DNA from: Dyadobacter subterraneus
Lineage (GTDB): Bacteria; Bacteroidota; Bacteroidia; Cytophagales; Spirosomataceae
Assembly: GCF_015221875.1 (NCBI RefSeq)
Contig: NZ_JACYGY010000001.1
Location: 4,690,501-4,754,500, forward strand
Length of the DNA stretch: 64,000 nucleotides
Direction of reading: 5' to 3'
In this document: positions 55,748-64,000 of the stretch, in pieces
Layout of the letters: every line of letters begins with the position of its first letter
How positions within the stretch are numbered: position 1 is the stretch's first letter
Position numbers and translations under genes: made by a program
Notes under the pieces: generated by a model
Told to the model about the DNA's origin: nothing
Database searches by the model: none
Seen by the model: the letters and a program-made list of their open reading frames with translations, nothing else

Positions 55748-56686
55748 ATGGAAGAATTACCATTAATTTCTATTGCTTTATGCACTTTCAACGGTGAAGA
55801 ATTCATTAAGGAACAGATGAATTCTTTGCTGTCGCAAACTTATTCCAATCTCGAAATTATCGTTGTTGATGATTGTTCAACAGACAATACCGCCTTCATT
55901 CTGAATCAGTTTGTTCTGAACCATATCAAAATAAAACTGTACAGAAACGACAAAAATCTTGGCTACAACAGGAATTTTGAGAAGGCTATCAAATTGTGCA
56001 GCGGCGAATTCATAGCCATGTGCGACCAGGACGATATCTGGGATAAAGACAAAATAAAAATTCAGTTTGAAGCCATCGGCGACAGTGAATTAATTTATCA
56101 TGATTCTGAATTTATTGATTCACTAGGCAATCCGATCAACTTTAAAATGTCGGATAAATTCAATTTTTACAAAGGAAAGAGTCCGCTTCCTTTTTTGTAT
56201 ATGAATTGCGTTTCAGGCCACAGTGTGCTAATCAGAAAATCACTTCTGGCGCATATTTTCCCGTTTCCTGATGGTTTTCATTATGACCAGTGGCTGGCTT
56301 ATATTGCTGCGGATAAAGGGAAGATTGATTATGTTGAAAAATGTCTGGTTCAGTACCGCCAGCATGATAAAAATACCACCGATATACTTGCCGTTCGAAG
56401 CAAGCACCAGAAGACAAGCAAGGAAGTTAAAATTGAAAAACTGAAACAGGAAAGTCTCTGGCTGAAAGTTTGCGCTGAGCATAGTAGCGGTTTCAATTTT
56501 GATTTGGTTATGAAGCTTTATCAACTTTGTCTTAAAAGAAATTCTTCCTTTGTTAATTTTTCCTATGGCTTGAAAATCTGGAAAAATGAAGAATCGCTTT
56601 TATTTTTATTGAAAAAAAACAAGACCAGTAAGTTCTTCTTTACGTTAAGAAAAATATGGGGACCCGGCACTAAACGTATTGTTTGA
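55748..56686 (+). CDS. Family 2 glycosyltransferase
   Basis: A 312-residue GT-A enzyme. The N-terminus PLISIALCTFNGEEFIKEQ, the nucleotide-sugar site IIVVDDCSTDNT and the DXD-type MCDQDDIWDKDK are all present. The ATG follows the transporter stop without a gap, so the genes are coupled. A close paralogue follows. The sugar and acceptor are unknown; cell-surface polysaccharide is likely. Confidence 0.9.
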   Translation: MEELPLISIALCTFNGEEFIKEQMNSLLSQTYSNLEIIVVDDCSTDNTAFILNQFVLNHIKIKLYRNDKNLGYNRNFEKAIKLCSGEFIAMCDQDDIWDKDKIKIQFEAIGDSELIYHDSEFIDSLGNPINFKMSDKFNFYKGKSPLPFLYMNCVSGHSVLIRKSLLAHIFPFPDGFHYDQWLAYIAADKGKIDYVEKCLVQYRQHDKNTTDILAVRSKHQKTSKEVKIEKLKQESLWLKVCAEHSSGFNFDLVMKLYQLCLKRNSSFVNFSYGLKIWKNEESLLFLLKKNKTSKFFFTLRKIWGPGTKRIV

Positions 56687-56746
56687 GTGCCTGTAAATAA
56701 TCCCTTCCTAAACCTAAAAGTGCAGCCATCAGACTGCCAGTCCGGA

Positions 56747-57712
56747 ATGAACGATCAACAAAATACACCGCTTGTCTCTATTGCACTTTGCATTTATAAT
56801 GGAGAAAAGTTCATGAGAGAACAGCTGGAAACGCTTGTTAACCAGACATATCCTAATCTGGAAATTATCGCCGTCGATGACCGCAGCAAGGATTCTTCTC
56901 TGGCGATTTTAAAGGAATATGCTGATAAATATCCTTTTTTTACATTCTACGAAAATGAAGAAAATCTAGGTTACGTCAAGAATTTCGAAAAGGCAATTTC
57001 TTTATGCAACGGCGAATTGATCGCACTATCCGATCAGGACGATATTTGGGATCTAGATAAAATCCGGCTGCAAGTAGAAGCCATTGGTGACAGCCAGCTT
57101 GTATATCATGATTCTACGCTGATTGATGAGAAGGGAAAACCGACGGGTAAGAAAATGTCGGATATCATTAACCTTTACAGTGGCGACAATCCGAAAACCT
57201 TTCTTTTTTTCAATTGTATTTCCGGCCATAGCTGTATGATCCGGAAAGATTTGTTGCCTTGGGCGCTTCCCTTTCACAAGGATTTCTTTCATGACCAGTG
57301 GCTGGCTTACGTGGCTGCTAATGTTGGTAAAATTGAAGTGATCCACGATTCTCTGGTTCAATATCGTCAGCATAGCACCAGCTCGACAGATATTATGAAC
57401 AAAAGAAAAAAGATCAATAAAAAATATCATGAGAACCGGGATATTCTCAAAATGCAGAAAGAGCTGAAATGGCTGAAACATTGCCAGAGTTACAAATTCA
57501 ACAAGTATCAGGATTTTGTAAATCGCCTTGTGACGCTTTTTGAAGAAAGGTTGAGTACGTTTTTATCATTCCGCTACTCCCGTTTACTGAATGAGGAATA
57601 TCAATCGTTATATTATATTCCAAAATACAAAAAAGCCAGTCAGTCAGCATATGTTTTCCGGCATATCTGGGGAATGAAATCAAAAATTTTGTGGGCAAGA
57701 ATTTTTGGATAA
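56747..57712 (+). CDS. Family 2 glycosyltransferase, paralogue of the preceding gene
   Basis: A 321-residue enzyme from the ATG at 56747. A GTG at 56687 also opens this frame directly after the preceding stop, but the 20 extra residues have no counterpart in the paralogue. Motifs are PLVSIALCIYNGEKFMREQ, IIAVDDRSKDSS and LSDQDDIWDLDK. Similarity to the preceding gene runs along the whole length, including YHDSTLIDEKGKP and SGHSCMIRKDL, so it is a tandem duplicate, probably with another sugar or linkage specificity. Confidence 0.85.
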   Translation: MNDQQNTPLVSIALCIYNGEKFMREQLETLVNQTYPNLEIIAVDDRSKDSSLAILKEYADKYPFFTFYENEENLGYVKNFEKAISLCNGELIALSDQDDIWDLDKIRLQVEAIGDSQLVYHDSTLIDEKGKPTGKKMSDIINLYSGDNPKTFLFFNCISGHSCMIRKDLLPWALPFHKDFFHDQWLAYVAANVGKIEVIHDSLVQYRQHSTSSTDIMNKRKKINKKYHENRDILKMQKELKWLKHCQSYKFNKYQDFVNRLVTLFEERLSTFLSFRYSRLLNEEYQSLYYIPKYKKASQSAYVFRHIWGMKSKILWARIFG

Positions 57713-57715
57713 TTA

Positions 57716-58612
57716 TTACTCACCAAATCCAAAATGCTGTTCAACCAAATGGATATATCCTTTGAAGAAAAGTCTTAAAGGCATTCTTTTGGATTTTGCA
57801 CCGGAAAGCAGCATTTTTTGAATTTCACCGAAAGAATAACCCCATTCCAACATTTGCTCAACAACATTTTTAATCGCTCTTTTTTCAGTGAGGTAAATAA
57901 CCTTTTCGTCAACAATTTTAGTTGTTGTCAGCGGAAGATGCGCATTCCATTTTCTGTGAAGCTTCAAAATGGTTTCAAACCATTCCCGGTCGAAATTTCC
58001 TTCAGACGAATGTTTCATCAGGATGTCATAGGTCACCACAATTTTATGTTTGCCAAAAATGCTCAGGCAAAAATCAACATCATATCCGTGAAAACCTCGG
58101 AGCAATTCTTCATCGAAAGGCTTATCCTTTAAAACATTTTTTCTGGCGCAAAACCACATCCCGTCAACACATACTACCTCACTTAGTTTTTGCAGATAAG
58201 GATTGTGGTAAGCGTGAATTTCTTCCTTGTTTTTAAGTTTAAAACCCTGAACTACATTTTGGAAGGACCTGTCAGGCGAGTTATATTCAACACAATACCA
58301 TCCCGAAGGCGCCAGCGCCTTGTAACCTCCACCAGCCACGCCTACAACACCGATTTCCTTATTTTCTGAAAAAATGTTCAGAAGAATATTTCCCCAATTT
58401 TCCGTTTTTATTTCAATATCCTCATGCATGAAACACAGAATATCAAACTTCGCCTTTCTTTTTCCTTCATTATAAACCGCACAAATCCCCCGCTTTCCTT
58501 CACTATTATCGATTCCAATAATTTCAAAAGGAACACCTATGGTCTGATCAATATTCTTTGAAACTTGTTTTAGTTCTTCGGCGTCAGCAGAGCAGATTAT
58601 TATCGATATCAT
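57716..58612 (-). CDS. Glycosyltransferase, family 2-like
   Basis: A 298-residue protein from ATG 58612; a TTG at 58642 would add ten residues and is less likely. It has a shortened GT-A start (MISIIICSADAEELKQ), the acidic ICFMHEDIEIKTENW-type motif (LCFMHEDIEI), and GFHGYDVDFCLSIF. It belongs to the glycosyltransferase group that acts on O-antigen or capsule. It is convergent with the second GT2 gene, with 3 bp between their stops. Confidence 0.8.
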   Translation of the reverse strand: MISIIICSADAEELKQVSKNIDQTIGVPFEIIGIDNSEGKRGICAVYNEGKRKAKFDILCFMHEDIEIKTENWGNILLNIFSENKEIGVVGVAGGGYKALAPSGWYCVEYNSPDRSFQNVVQGFKLKNKEEIHAYHNPYLQKLSEVVCVDGMWFCARKNVLKDKPFDEELLRGFHGYDVDFCLSIFGKHKIVVTYDILMKHSSEGNFDREWFETILKLHRKWNAHLPLTTTKIVDEKVIYLTEKRAIKNVVEQMLEWGYSFGEIQKMLLSGAKSKRMPLRLFFKGYIHLVEQHFGFGE

Positions 58613-58758
58613 TAATTTTCGGGTATTTTCAGAAAAAGGCAATCATTATTGAAACGGAAATTTTCCCGTTTTCTTGTTATTTAATGACAACAGAAATGCC
58701 GCCAAGGTTGGAATCTTCTTTCTTATTGACATTAAAACAGACACGGTTTATAAATGAA

Positions 58759-58799
58759 AAAGTTGGAAACATCTTTAAACCCAAGATGTTTCCAACTTT
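58759..58799 (-). terminator. Terminator of the lipid operon
   Basis: A perfect 17-bp stem (58759-58775 with 58783-58799) and a 7-nt loop. On the minus strand the stem ends AACTTT followed by TTCATTTAT, a usable U-run, 16 bp below the PAP2 stop. Confidence 0.85.
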
Positions 58800-58814
58800 A
58801 ACCATATCATCATT

Positions 58815-59744
58815 TTAATTTTGTTTATCTAATCTTTTAGCGGCAATCAGATTCACGATAATGATACCTGTAATTGCGCAGGTAACACCCGCGATCACAT
58901 CAAGTACATAATGGTGACTGGTGTAAACGGCTGCAAACCAGATTCCCGGCATCGTAATTCCAATGACCGTGGCCAATCCGGCGTTTATTTTACTTTTTAC
59001 CGCATAATATAAAGCGATAAGCGGATAAGAGGAATGCAGCGAAGGCATTGCCGCAAACACATTCGAGCTCTTCTCATAAATCGATTTAAAAACTCCCACA
59101 TTGAAAAAAGCATCAAAACGGGAAAGTCCTGCCGTATTACCTCTTGTGTTTGCCATAAATTCAAAACCGTACTGCTGACTGTACCAGGGCGGCGCGGCCG
59201 GATAAAGGTAATAAATCACAAAACCAATCAAATTGACCAGTAAAAAGGTAAAGGCGAAATTGAAAAACTGAGTTCTATTTTTATAAAAAAGATATCCCGC
59301 CAAAGATAAAGGAAGCGGAATCCAGGTCAGATAAAACAAGCCCGACATGACATCCAGAAACGAATGCTGGTGCAAAATCCAGTACTCATTCGGAGTGATA
59401 ATTGATGCTCCGCTCGTTATACCAAAGATTGATTTTTCAAGATCGTAAAGACTTTTTATATGTACCGTGTTGTAATTATAATTCGGGAATGCCTTCATAT
59501 AATCAAACAAAACCCAGTACACGATAAAGATAGAAAATGCGGTTATGAATTTGCGTGTTGCTTCCGAGAAAAAGTAAAAACCATTTGTAAGGACCAAAAG
59601 AACAATCTGATCACTCCGGAATCCAACCAGATAAGCAGACAAAACCAGATACACCACCGATATCAGCAACATGGTGATGATCGGTTTTATGCCGTAAAAA
59701 TCGGTTTTAGGGATGCTTACCGCACTTTCTAAATTGTCAATCAT
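58815..59744 (-). CDS. AUR1-like PAP2 enzyme, probable inositol phosphorylceramide synthase
   Basis: A 309-residue multi-spanning membrane protein. Motifs match the AUR1/IPC synthase branch of the PAP2 family: YPAAPPWY (181-188), MPSLHSS (233-239, catalytic His237) and TSHHYVLDVIAG (275-286, His278 and Asp282). AUR1 transfers phosphoinositol from phosphatidylinositol to ceramide. About six to seven membrane helices are visible. It overlaps the upstream hydroxylase gene by 8 bp, so it is translationally coupled. The enzymatic call is family-based; an ordinary PAP2 phosphatase is the alternative. Confidence 0.82.
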   Translation of the reverse strand: MIDNLESAVSIPKTDFYGIKPIITMLLISVVYLVLSAYLVGFRSDQIVLLVLTNGFYFFSEATRKFITAFSIFIVYWVLFDYMKAFPNYNYNTVHIKSLYDLEKSIFGITSGASIITPNEYWILHQHSFLDVMSGLFYLTWIPLPLSLAGYLFYKNRTQFFNFAFTFLLVNLIGFVIYYLYPAAPPWYSQQYGFEFMANTRGNTAGLSRFDAFFNVGVFKSIYEKSSNVFAAMPSLHSSYPLIALYYAVKSKINAGLATVIGITMPGIWFAAVYTSHHYVLDVIAGVTCAITGIIIVNLIAAKRLDKQN

Positions 59745-60372
59745 TTTTATTTTTTAAAAAATCGGAGCTGAAAACTTTGTCCCACAGCGGCGAACTTACT
59801 CCATATCCTTTGGATGCATCGTCGTAATGGTGCAGCATATGATGTTTTTTCAGTCTTTTCCAGAATTTATTTTTAAAGTTAGCATGATGTAGTGCATAAT
59901 GCGTCATATCATAAATTAAATATCCGGTCATAAAAGCTGAAAAGAATGCTGCCAAAGGACCTGTTCTCAAAAAAAGCGAAAACAGATAATAAAAAGCCGT
60001 AGCCAATGGAATACTTACCGAAGGCGGCATTACCAAACGATGCGCGTCACTCGGATAATCATGGTGAACGCCGTGGAAAATGAAATGGATTCGTTCCAGC
60101 GTTTTGTTACCTTTTTTTGGTTCAAGATGAAAAATGAACCTGTGCAAAACGTATTCTGTAAGCGACCAGATAAATAATCCTAAAAGATAATAACCGGAAA
60201 ATTCAAGCGGAGAAAGTTCTTCCTGCCAGATCGCCTTCCAGCCAAAATAAAGAATTACAGGAATGAAAATGAAAAGAGGCACAGAAAAGTGCACTTTTGA
60301 AACCGATTCGAGGATATCGCTTTTGAACATCCGAACCGATTCTCTAGAGTTGGATACATAGTTCTTGGCCAT
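59737..60372 (-). CDS. Fatty-acid 2-hydroxylase homologue (sphingolipid-type)
   Basis: A 211-residue membrane di-iron enzyme of the sterol desaturase/hydroxylase superfamily. Histidine motifs in order: HRFIFH (77-82), HFIFHGVHH (96-104), HYALHH (158-163) and HHMLHH (177-182). HGVHHDYPSDAHRLVMPP and GVSSPLWDKVF closely resemble eukaryotic FA2H/Scs7, which puts a 2-hydroxyl on the N-acyl chain of ceramide. The cytochrome b5 domain of yeast and human enzymes is missing, so electrons must come from elsewhere. It is flanked by lipid head-group genes. Confidence 0.85.
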   Translation of the reverse strand: MAKNYVSNSRESVRMFKSDILESVSKVHFSVPLFIFIPVILYFGWKAIWQEELSPLEFSGYYLLGLFIWSLTEYVLHRFIFHLEPKKGNKTLERIHFIFHGVHHDYPSDAHRLVMPPSVSIPLATAFYYLFSLFLRTGPLAAFFSAFMTGYLIYDMTHYALHHANFKNKFWKRLKKHHMLHHYDDASKGYGVSSPLWDKVFSSDFLKNKND

Positions 60373-60381
60373 GACGAAACA

Positions 60382-60951
60382 TCAGGAAAATTTACTAATT
60401 CTTTCTACTACTGTCTTACCAGTTGCGGGATCCGTTCCCGTAACTTCGATATACTTGACATTTGGGACCCAGAAAGTTCCGCCATCGATCCTTACAAAAA
60501 TCTTTGTCAAAACGCACTGCTTCTGGTTTATTGCCATGAATACCTGGTACTTATTATTGGTACCTTTTTTAAGATATAGTGGTGTTTTCGAATATGCTAC
60601 TGATTTTAACTGAAAATAATCCTTGCCTGCTTTTTTTACAACAATTCCATAAGCGAATTTTTTCTGTAAATAATTGAGTTCTTTACGTCCTCCGCCTTCG
60701 GGATATCTGATCCAAAACGGGTGAACCGGGTTTTCTTCATCCAGCTGGCCCTGATCATTTACATTAAGTTCGTAGCAAATCGTGTTTGTATTCGGGTCTC
60801 TTTGAATATAAAAAAGGAGGTTGGGTAATTTTGGTACAGGAAAAGTATCGACTGCCGCTACTGCCGGATTTTCCTTCATTTTTTTGTCTGCGAACGCGTT
60901 GCTGCCTGTTGCAAGAAATGCAATCAGACTAGCGATTAATAGAAATCTCAT
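60382..60951 (-). CDS. DUF4833 domain-containing exported protein
   Basis: A 189-residue protein with a signal peptide (about 1-21, ending AFA). The DUF4833 pattern is clear: LLFYIQRDPNTNTICYELN (about 45-63), HPFWIRYPEGGGRKELNYLQ, and KFAYGI. The family is found with inositol-lipid loci of Bacteroidota as far as I recall; its biochemical role is not settled. It overlaps the CDP-alcohol phosphatidyltransferase gene by 23 bp and is 9 bp upstream of the hydroxylase gene. Confidence 0.82.
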   Translation of the reverse strand: MRFLLIASLIAFLATGSNAFADKKMKENPAVAAVDTFPVPKLPNLLFYIQRDPNTNTICYELNVNDQGQLDEENPVHPFWIRYPEGGGRKELNYLQKKFAYGIVVKKAGKDYFQLKSVAYSKTPLYLKKGTNNKYQVFMAINQKQCVLTKIFVRIDGGTFWVPNVKYIEVTGTDPATGKTVVERISKFS

Positions 60952-61660
60952 CGGAATCTTTTTTATCCAATATTTTTTTTACACTTAACAAACGGTTTAC
61001 CGCGGTAATATTGGTCAAAACAGCCATGACGGTGATCGGAATTGTAAAAATTGACATCGTTTCAAAAACATGAAAAGGTATGCCGGGAATAAACAATTTA
61101 TAATCACCACCAATGTAATTTGACGCTACACCACAGGAAATTGCTGCAATACCGACCAAAACCACACGCTCCGGCCGCTGCATTAATCCTTCTTTACATT
61201 CAACACGAAGACCTTCCGCTCTGGCGCGCGTATAACTTACCATGACCGAACCGATCAGCGCAATAAATGCAAAGAGTGAACTGAAAAAATAATGATGTCC
61301 AACCAGATAATAACAAATCCCAAGAAACATCACCATTTCACTGTATCTGTCCAAAACAGAATCGTAGAAAGCTCCAAAAGTTGAACTCATATTGCCAAGC
61401 CTTGCAACCTGCCCGTCGAGCATATCAAATATTCCGGCAAAAAGTACCAGAAATCCCGCCCAGCCAACATATGTCAAATCCCCTCGGTTACCTTCTTCAA
61501 CACCTATAATAAAAATGACGGCTACTCCAATATTTAATACCAAACCAATGGTAGTCACCATGTTAGGTGTTAATCCGGCTTTGATAAGAAACCTAACAAA
61601 CGGATTGATTACCTTATAAATGCCTTGCTGTAAAGCAACGCGCAACTCGTCTTTGTTCAT
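60929..61660 (-). CDS. CDP-alcohol phosphatidyltransferase (phosphatidylinositol(-phosphate) synthase-like)
   Basis: A 243-residue membrane enzyme with the exact family motif D-x2-DG-x2-AR-x8-G-x3-D-x3-D: Asp79, Asp82-Gly83, Ala86-Arg87, Gly96, Asp100, Asp104. It transfers a phosphatidyl group from CDP-diacylglycerol to an alcohol. With AUR1-like and DUF4833 genes alongside, inositol or inositol-phosphate is the likely alcohol. Six to seven helices are visible. It is first in the operon and follows the DUF5686 gene by 16 bp. Confidence 0.88.
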   Translation of the reverse strand: MNKDELRVALQQGIYKVINPFVRFLIKAGLTPNMVTTIGLVLNIGVAVIFIIGVEEGNRGDLTYVGWAGFLVLFAGIFDMLDGQVARLGNMSSTFGAFYDSVLDRYSEMVMFLGICYYLVGHHYFFSSLFAFIALIGSVMVSYTRARAEGLRVECKEGLMQRPERVVLVGIAAISCGVASNYIGGDYKLFIPGIPFHVFETMSIFTIPITVMAVLTNITAVNRLLSVKKILDKKDSDEISINR

Positions 61661-61676
61661 TTTAAACTCTTTTAAA

Positions 61677-64000
61677 CTAGAAATCCAACTTTACTCTCGC
61701 TCTGACACCCCACTCTGCAACATTAGGATTGTCAAGATAGTTGAACCGTTTAACCAAATCAACTCGTAATAACTTAAAAATGTTCGCGATCCCGACACTT
61801 CCTTCCATGTAAGGCTCTTTATTAAGCGAGTAAGTTGCCGAGCTGCCATCCGGATTTGTCAAAAACTTATACAAATTCGGATTATAAGCCGGGTTATTCT
61901 CATTTCTCAAACCACCATACAATCCTCTGAACGCAACCACTTCTCTAAGTTTTAATCTTTTCAGCAACGGAATTTTGTTAAAAAGAAATCCATTCAAATA
62001 GTATTCCACGTTCATACTCGCATAATGGTCACTGACAAATTCCAGGAAGTTCATCAAGTTATAAGAACTCAGCTGATATGCGTAACTCTGGTTGGCGCGG
62101 TGGATTGTCAATAAAGGAAAAGGAATATTTTTTCCGATAATATATCCGCCTTCTGCCGTCACGTCAGCATAACCAAACTGGGAAAGGAAAAATCTTTTCG
62201 CAATATTCCCTGTGAAGTTCTGATAGTTCGTTTCTCCCTGTAATAGTCCTTTAATCCCTTTGCTGTATCGCATCGTGAAAATCGGATATTTGTTCGGAAT
62301 TGGCGTCCGGTATAATTTCCCTTGATAATATTGTTCGTGCGGAGCATATCTCAATTCCAGACTCACTTCTGCATTGGAAAGGGAATTAATATTGATCAGA
62401 CCATCACTTCCTGCATCATAACGCTGGTAAACCAAAGCACCGGCAGGCGCCTGTTTCCATTGTGTAAATCCAAATTTATAAGACAATCTGCTTGGAAATT
62501 CCCGAACGTATTCGAATTTATAGATATCATTGTAAAGCCATTTATCATTTTTTCCTCTCTTGAACGACAAAAGGAAATTGTCTTCCTGCACAAACTGCAA
62601 TTCCTGTCCGGGAATTTTGGTATCGTGCTGATAGCTGAATCTGAAATAATGCAGAGGGAAATGGTAGATAGATTTATTATTCAGCGAATAAGTACCGCTG
62701 GCAAAATATTTCCACTTCTGATCCTTAAAACCGTAAGCGGCATAAGTTTCAAAATACACCCGTTTGCTGAAAATCGGAGTTGTTCTTCCACCAAAACGTA
62801 GTCTTAAACCCTCTACCGGATTAAAACTGTAAAACGTATTTACAGGACCAATTTCTACCGGACCAAGTGCTTTATAACCCGCCAGTAAAAGCGTTCCGAT
62901 ATCCATGGTACGCCGGAAAGACTTGATTGTCTGCAACGTATCAACATTTTTGTAAATCTCAACTTCTCGGTGTTCCAAAGGAATGTGACGTGAGTTAACC
63001 CAAAAATCCGGACTTTTCTTTTCGTCTTCCTTGTACATTATTTCCTCTGCCGGGCCTCTGTAAATGCTGTCATTCTGCGGTTTATTGATTTCGTAATCTT
63101 TAAACGTCACCGTTCTTTGACCATAAATCCCGCCTCCCTTATCTCCAAAAGCGAATTCCATTCCCAGCGTACTTTTGCTAAGGTGGTATCTTCCGTCAGA
63201 ACTTTTATCGAATTCCAGCTTCGCTTCAAGGTCACGCATGAAGTTCAGGTTGATATCTTTATTAACAGTCAGATAAGCATGCTGAACGCCATAATGCCCA
63301 TCCAGCGTAATGTACAGTTTTCCCTGGAACAGAAGATCCGTTTTATTTCTTGGGATAAAACTCAATTCGACAAGCCATGGCTGCTGCGTTTTTACAGTAT
63401 CTGTAATAAAAAACTTGTAAAACGTCGGCGCAGAACCTGCAATCGGACTAAGCAGAAGATTGGTTACAACGGAAATGTTATTATTGTAGATATTTATATC
63501 TTCATAAAGTCTGTTGAAATAAGTGCTTAATCCATCATTATCAATGAAGCGTGAATCATATTCTGCACGCTGGTCTGCCAGCACGCGCTGCTTCTTTTTG
63601 TAAGGATCTTTCCGGAAATAAATCTGTGAAAGTCTTTCTCTCAGATAGGCCGGAAGCATGTTTTTACCACCAATCGTGCTTGAATCCTGCTCTGTGAAAA
63701 GAAACTGGTAATTTCTGAAAATCCGCTTTTCCCGGAATTTGTCGGACAAATTACTTAGTGCCAGAGATATTTTCTCGTACTGCTCGTACTGGACAAAATC
63801 GTTGGCGTCCATCTGATTTTCCTTTTTATGGTCAATCACTTTCTGGATCAATTCCACCGCCGGATTATTCCGATTTCTGTACCTGGCTTTTCCTTTGATA
63901 ACTACCTCCGTGAGCATGGAAGCATTTACGCTAAGTTTCACGTTGATCACCTGATCAATACCTGGTGTGATCGTTTTCACCTGCGTATTATAACCAATAT
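61677..64000 (-). CDS. DUF5686/carboxypeptidase-like outer membrane protein (5' partial)
   Basis: The frame runs off the right edge; the visible part is about 774 residues, starting IGYNTQVKTITPG. That start matches the end of a CarboxypepD_reg-like beta-sandwich, so the missing N-terminus should hold the rest of that domain and a signal peptide. The remainder matches DUF5686: VVIKGKARYRNRNNPAVELIQ, then a beta-rich barrel ending GVRARVKLDF. It is probably an outer-membrane protein of unknown function, cotranscribed with the lipid genes 16 bp downstream. Confidence 0.85.
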   Translation of the reverse strand, partial: IGYNTQVKTITPGIDQVINVKLSVNASMLTEVVIKGKARYRNRNNPAVELIQKVIDHKKENQMDANDFVQYEQYEKISLALSNLSDKFREKRIFRNYQFLFTEQDSSTIGGKNMLPAYLRERLSQIYFRKDPYKKKQRVLADQRAEYDSRFIDNDGLSTYFNRLYEDINIYNNNISVVTNLLLSPIAGSAPTFYKFFITDTVKTQQPWLVELSFIPRNKTDLLFQGKLYITLDGHYGVQHAYLTVNKDINLNFMRDLEAKLEFDKSSDGRYHLSKSTLGMEFAFGDKGGGIYGQRTVTFKDYEINKPQNDSIYRGPAEEIMYKEDEKKSPDFWVNSRHIPLEHREVEIYKNVDTLQTIKSFRRTMDIGTLLLAGYKALGPVEIGPVNTFYSFNPVEGLRLRFGGRTTPIFSKRVYFETYAAYGFKDQKWKYFASGTYSLNNKSIYHFPLHYFRFSYQHDTKIPGQELQFVQEDNFLLSFKRGKNDKWLYNDIYKFEYVREFPSRLSYKFGFTQWKQAPAGALVYQRYDAGSDGLININSLSNAEVSLELRYAPHEQYYQGKLYRTPIPNKYPIFTMRYSKGIKGLLQGETNYQNFTGNIAKRFFLSQFGYADVTAEGGYIIGKNIPFPLLTIHRANQSYAYQLSSYNLMNFLEFVSDHYASMNVEYYLNGFLFNKIPLLKRLKLREVVAFRGLYGGLRNENNPAYNPNLYKFLTNPDGSSATYSLNKEPYMEGSVGIANIFKLLRVDLVKRFNYLDNPNVAEWGVRARVKLDF

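Noticed and set aside
62322-62801. 159-codon frame opposite the DUF5686 gene
   Set aside because: Antisense to a long conserved-looking coding region, with no recognisable domain.
1-64000. Mobile elements, CRISPR arrays, tRNA or rRNA genes
   Set aside because: No transposase or integrase frames, no regularly spaced repeats and no recognisable tRNA or rRNA sequence were seen on reading; a tRNAscan or Infernal run would be the decisive check.

Overview
The window is a gene-dense chromosomal segment of a Bacteroidota bacterium, most likely of the order Cytophagales and Dyadobacter-like; the genus is an inference. Pointers are two secreted proteins with type IX (Por) sorting tails, a TonB-dependent receptor, DUF3108/DUF4833/DUF5686 families, DarA/DarB dialkylresorcinol (flexirubin-type) genes, starts without Shine-Dalgarno sites, and TAnnTTTG promoter elements. 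I see no tRNA or rRNA gene, insertion sequence, prophage, CRISPR array or obvious foreign island.

Layout. 1-10.6 kb is housekeeping: the tail of a small coiled-coil gene, zapA, rny, a MoxR/ChlI-like AAA+ ATPase, a 63-bp palindromic terminator, recA, a fatty-acid desaturase, a COG4324-type aminopeptidase, a DUF3108 protein, a FemAB/GNAT-like protein and dnaA. 10.8-14.4 kb holds both methylmalonyl-CoA mutase subunits. 14.35-28.3 kb is a minus-strand lipid/pigment cluster: KAS-II, ACP, ABC exporter, BtrH-like acyltransferase, DarB, DarA, O-methyltransferase, DUF218 lipoprotein, two secreted unknowns, an adenylate-forming ligase and a C45 Ntn-hydrolase. A divergent 4'-phosphopantetheinyl transferase at 28.45 kb could activate the ACP. 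29-33 kb has a PIG-L deacetylase, a VWA protein and a bacilliredoxin.

33.4-38.1 kb is a SUF iron-sulfur operon in the order sufC-sufD-sufS-DUF5618-sufE-DUF59. It has no sufB, and there is a terminator-like hairpin between sufD and sufS. 38.4-40.8 kb carries two guanidino-group-modifying enzymes (arginine deiminase-like and CtlX-like). 41-53.7 kb is mixed: a coiled-coil lipoprotein, TonB receptor, hemW, a choice-of-anchor A protein, OsmC, small exported proteins, dinB, an M43 metalloprotease and an aldo/keto reductase. 53.9-58.6 kb is a surface-glycan set: an MsbA-like transporter and three glycosyltransferases.

58.8-64 kb is the most striking region. One compact minus-strand operon encodes a CDP-alcohol phosphatidyltransferase, a DUF4833 protein, a homologue of eukaryotic fatty-acid 2-hydroxylase and an AUR1-like PAP2 enzyme, behind a partial DUF5686 outer-membrane protein. 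Together they look like a pathway making 2-hydroxylated inositol phosphosphingolipids. Operons were inferred from spacing, overlaps and hairpins. Starts were moved from TTG/GTG or upstream codons to ATG where signal peptides or family length favoured it.
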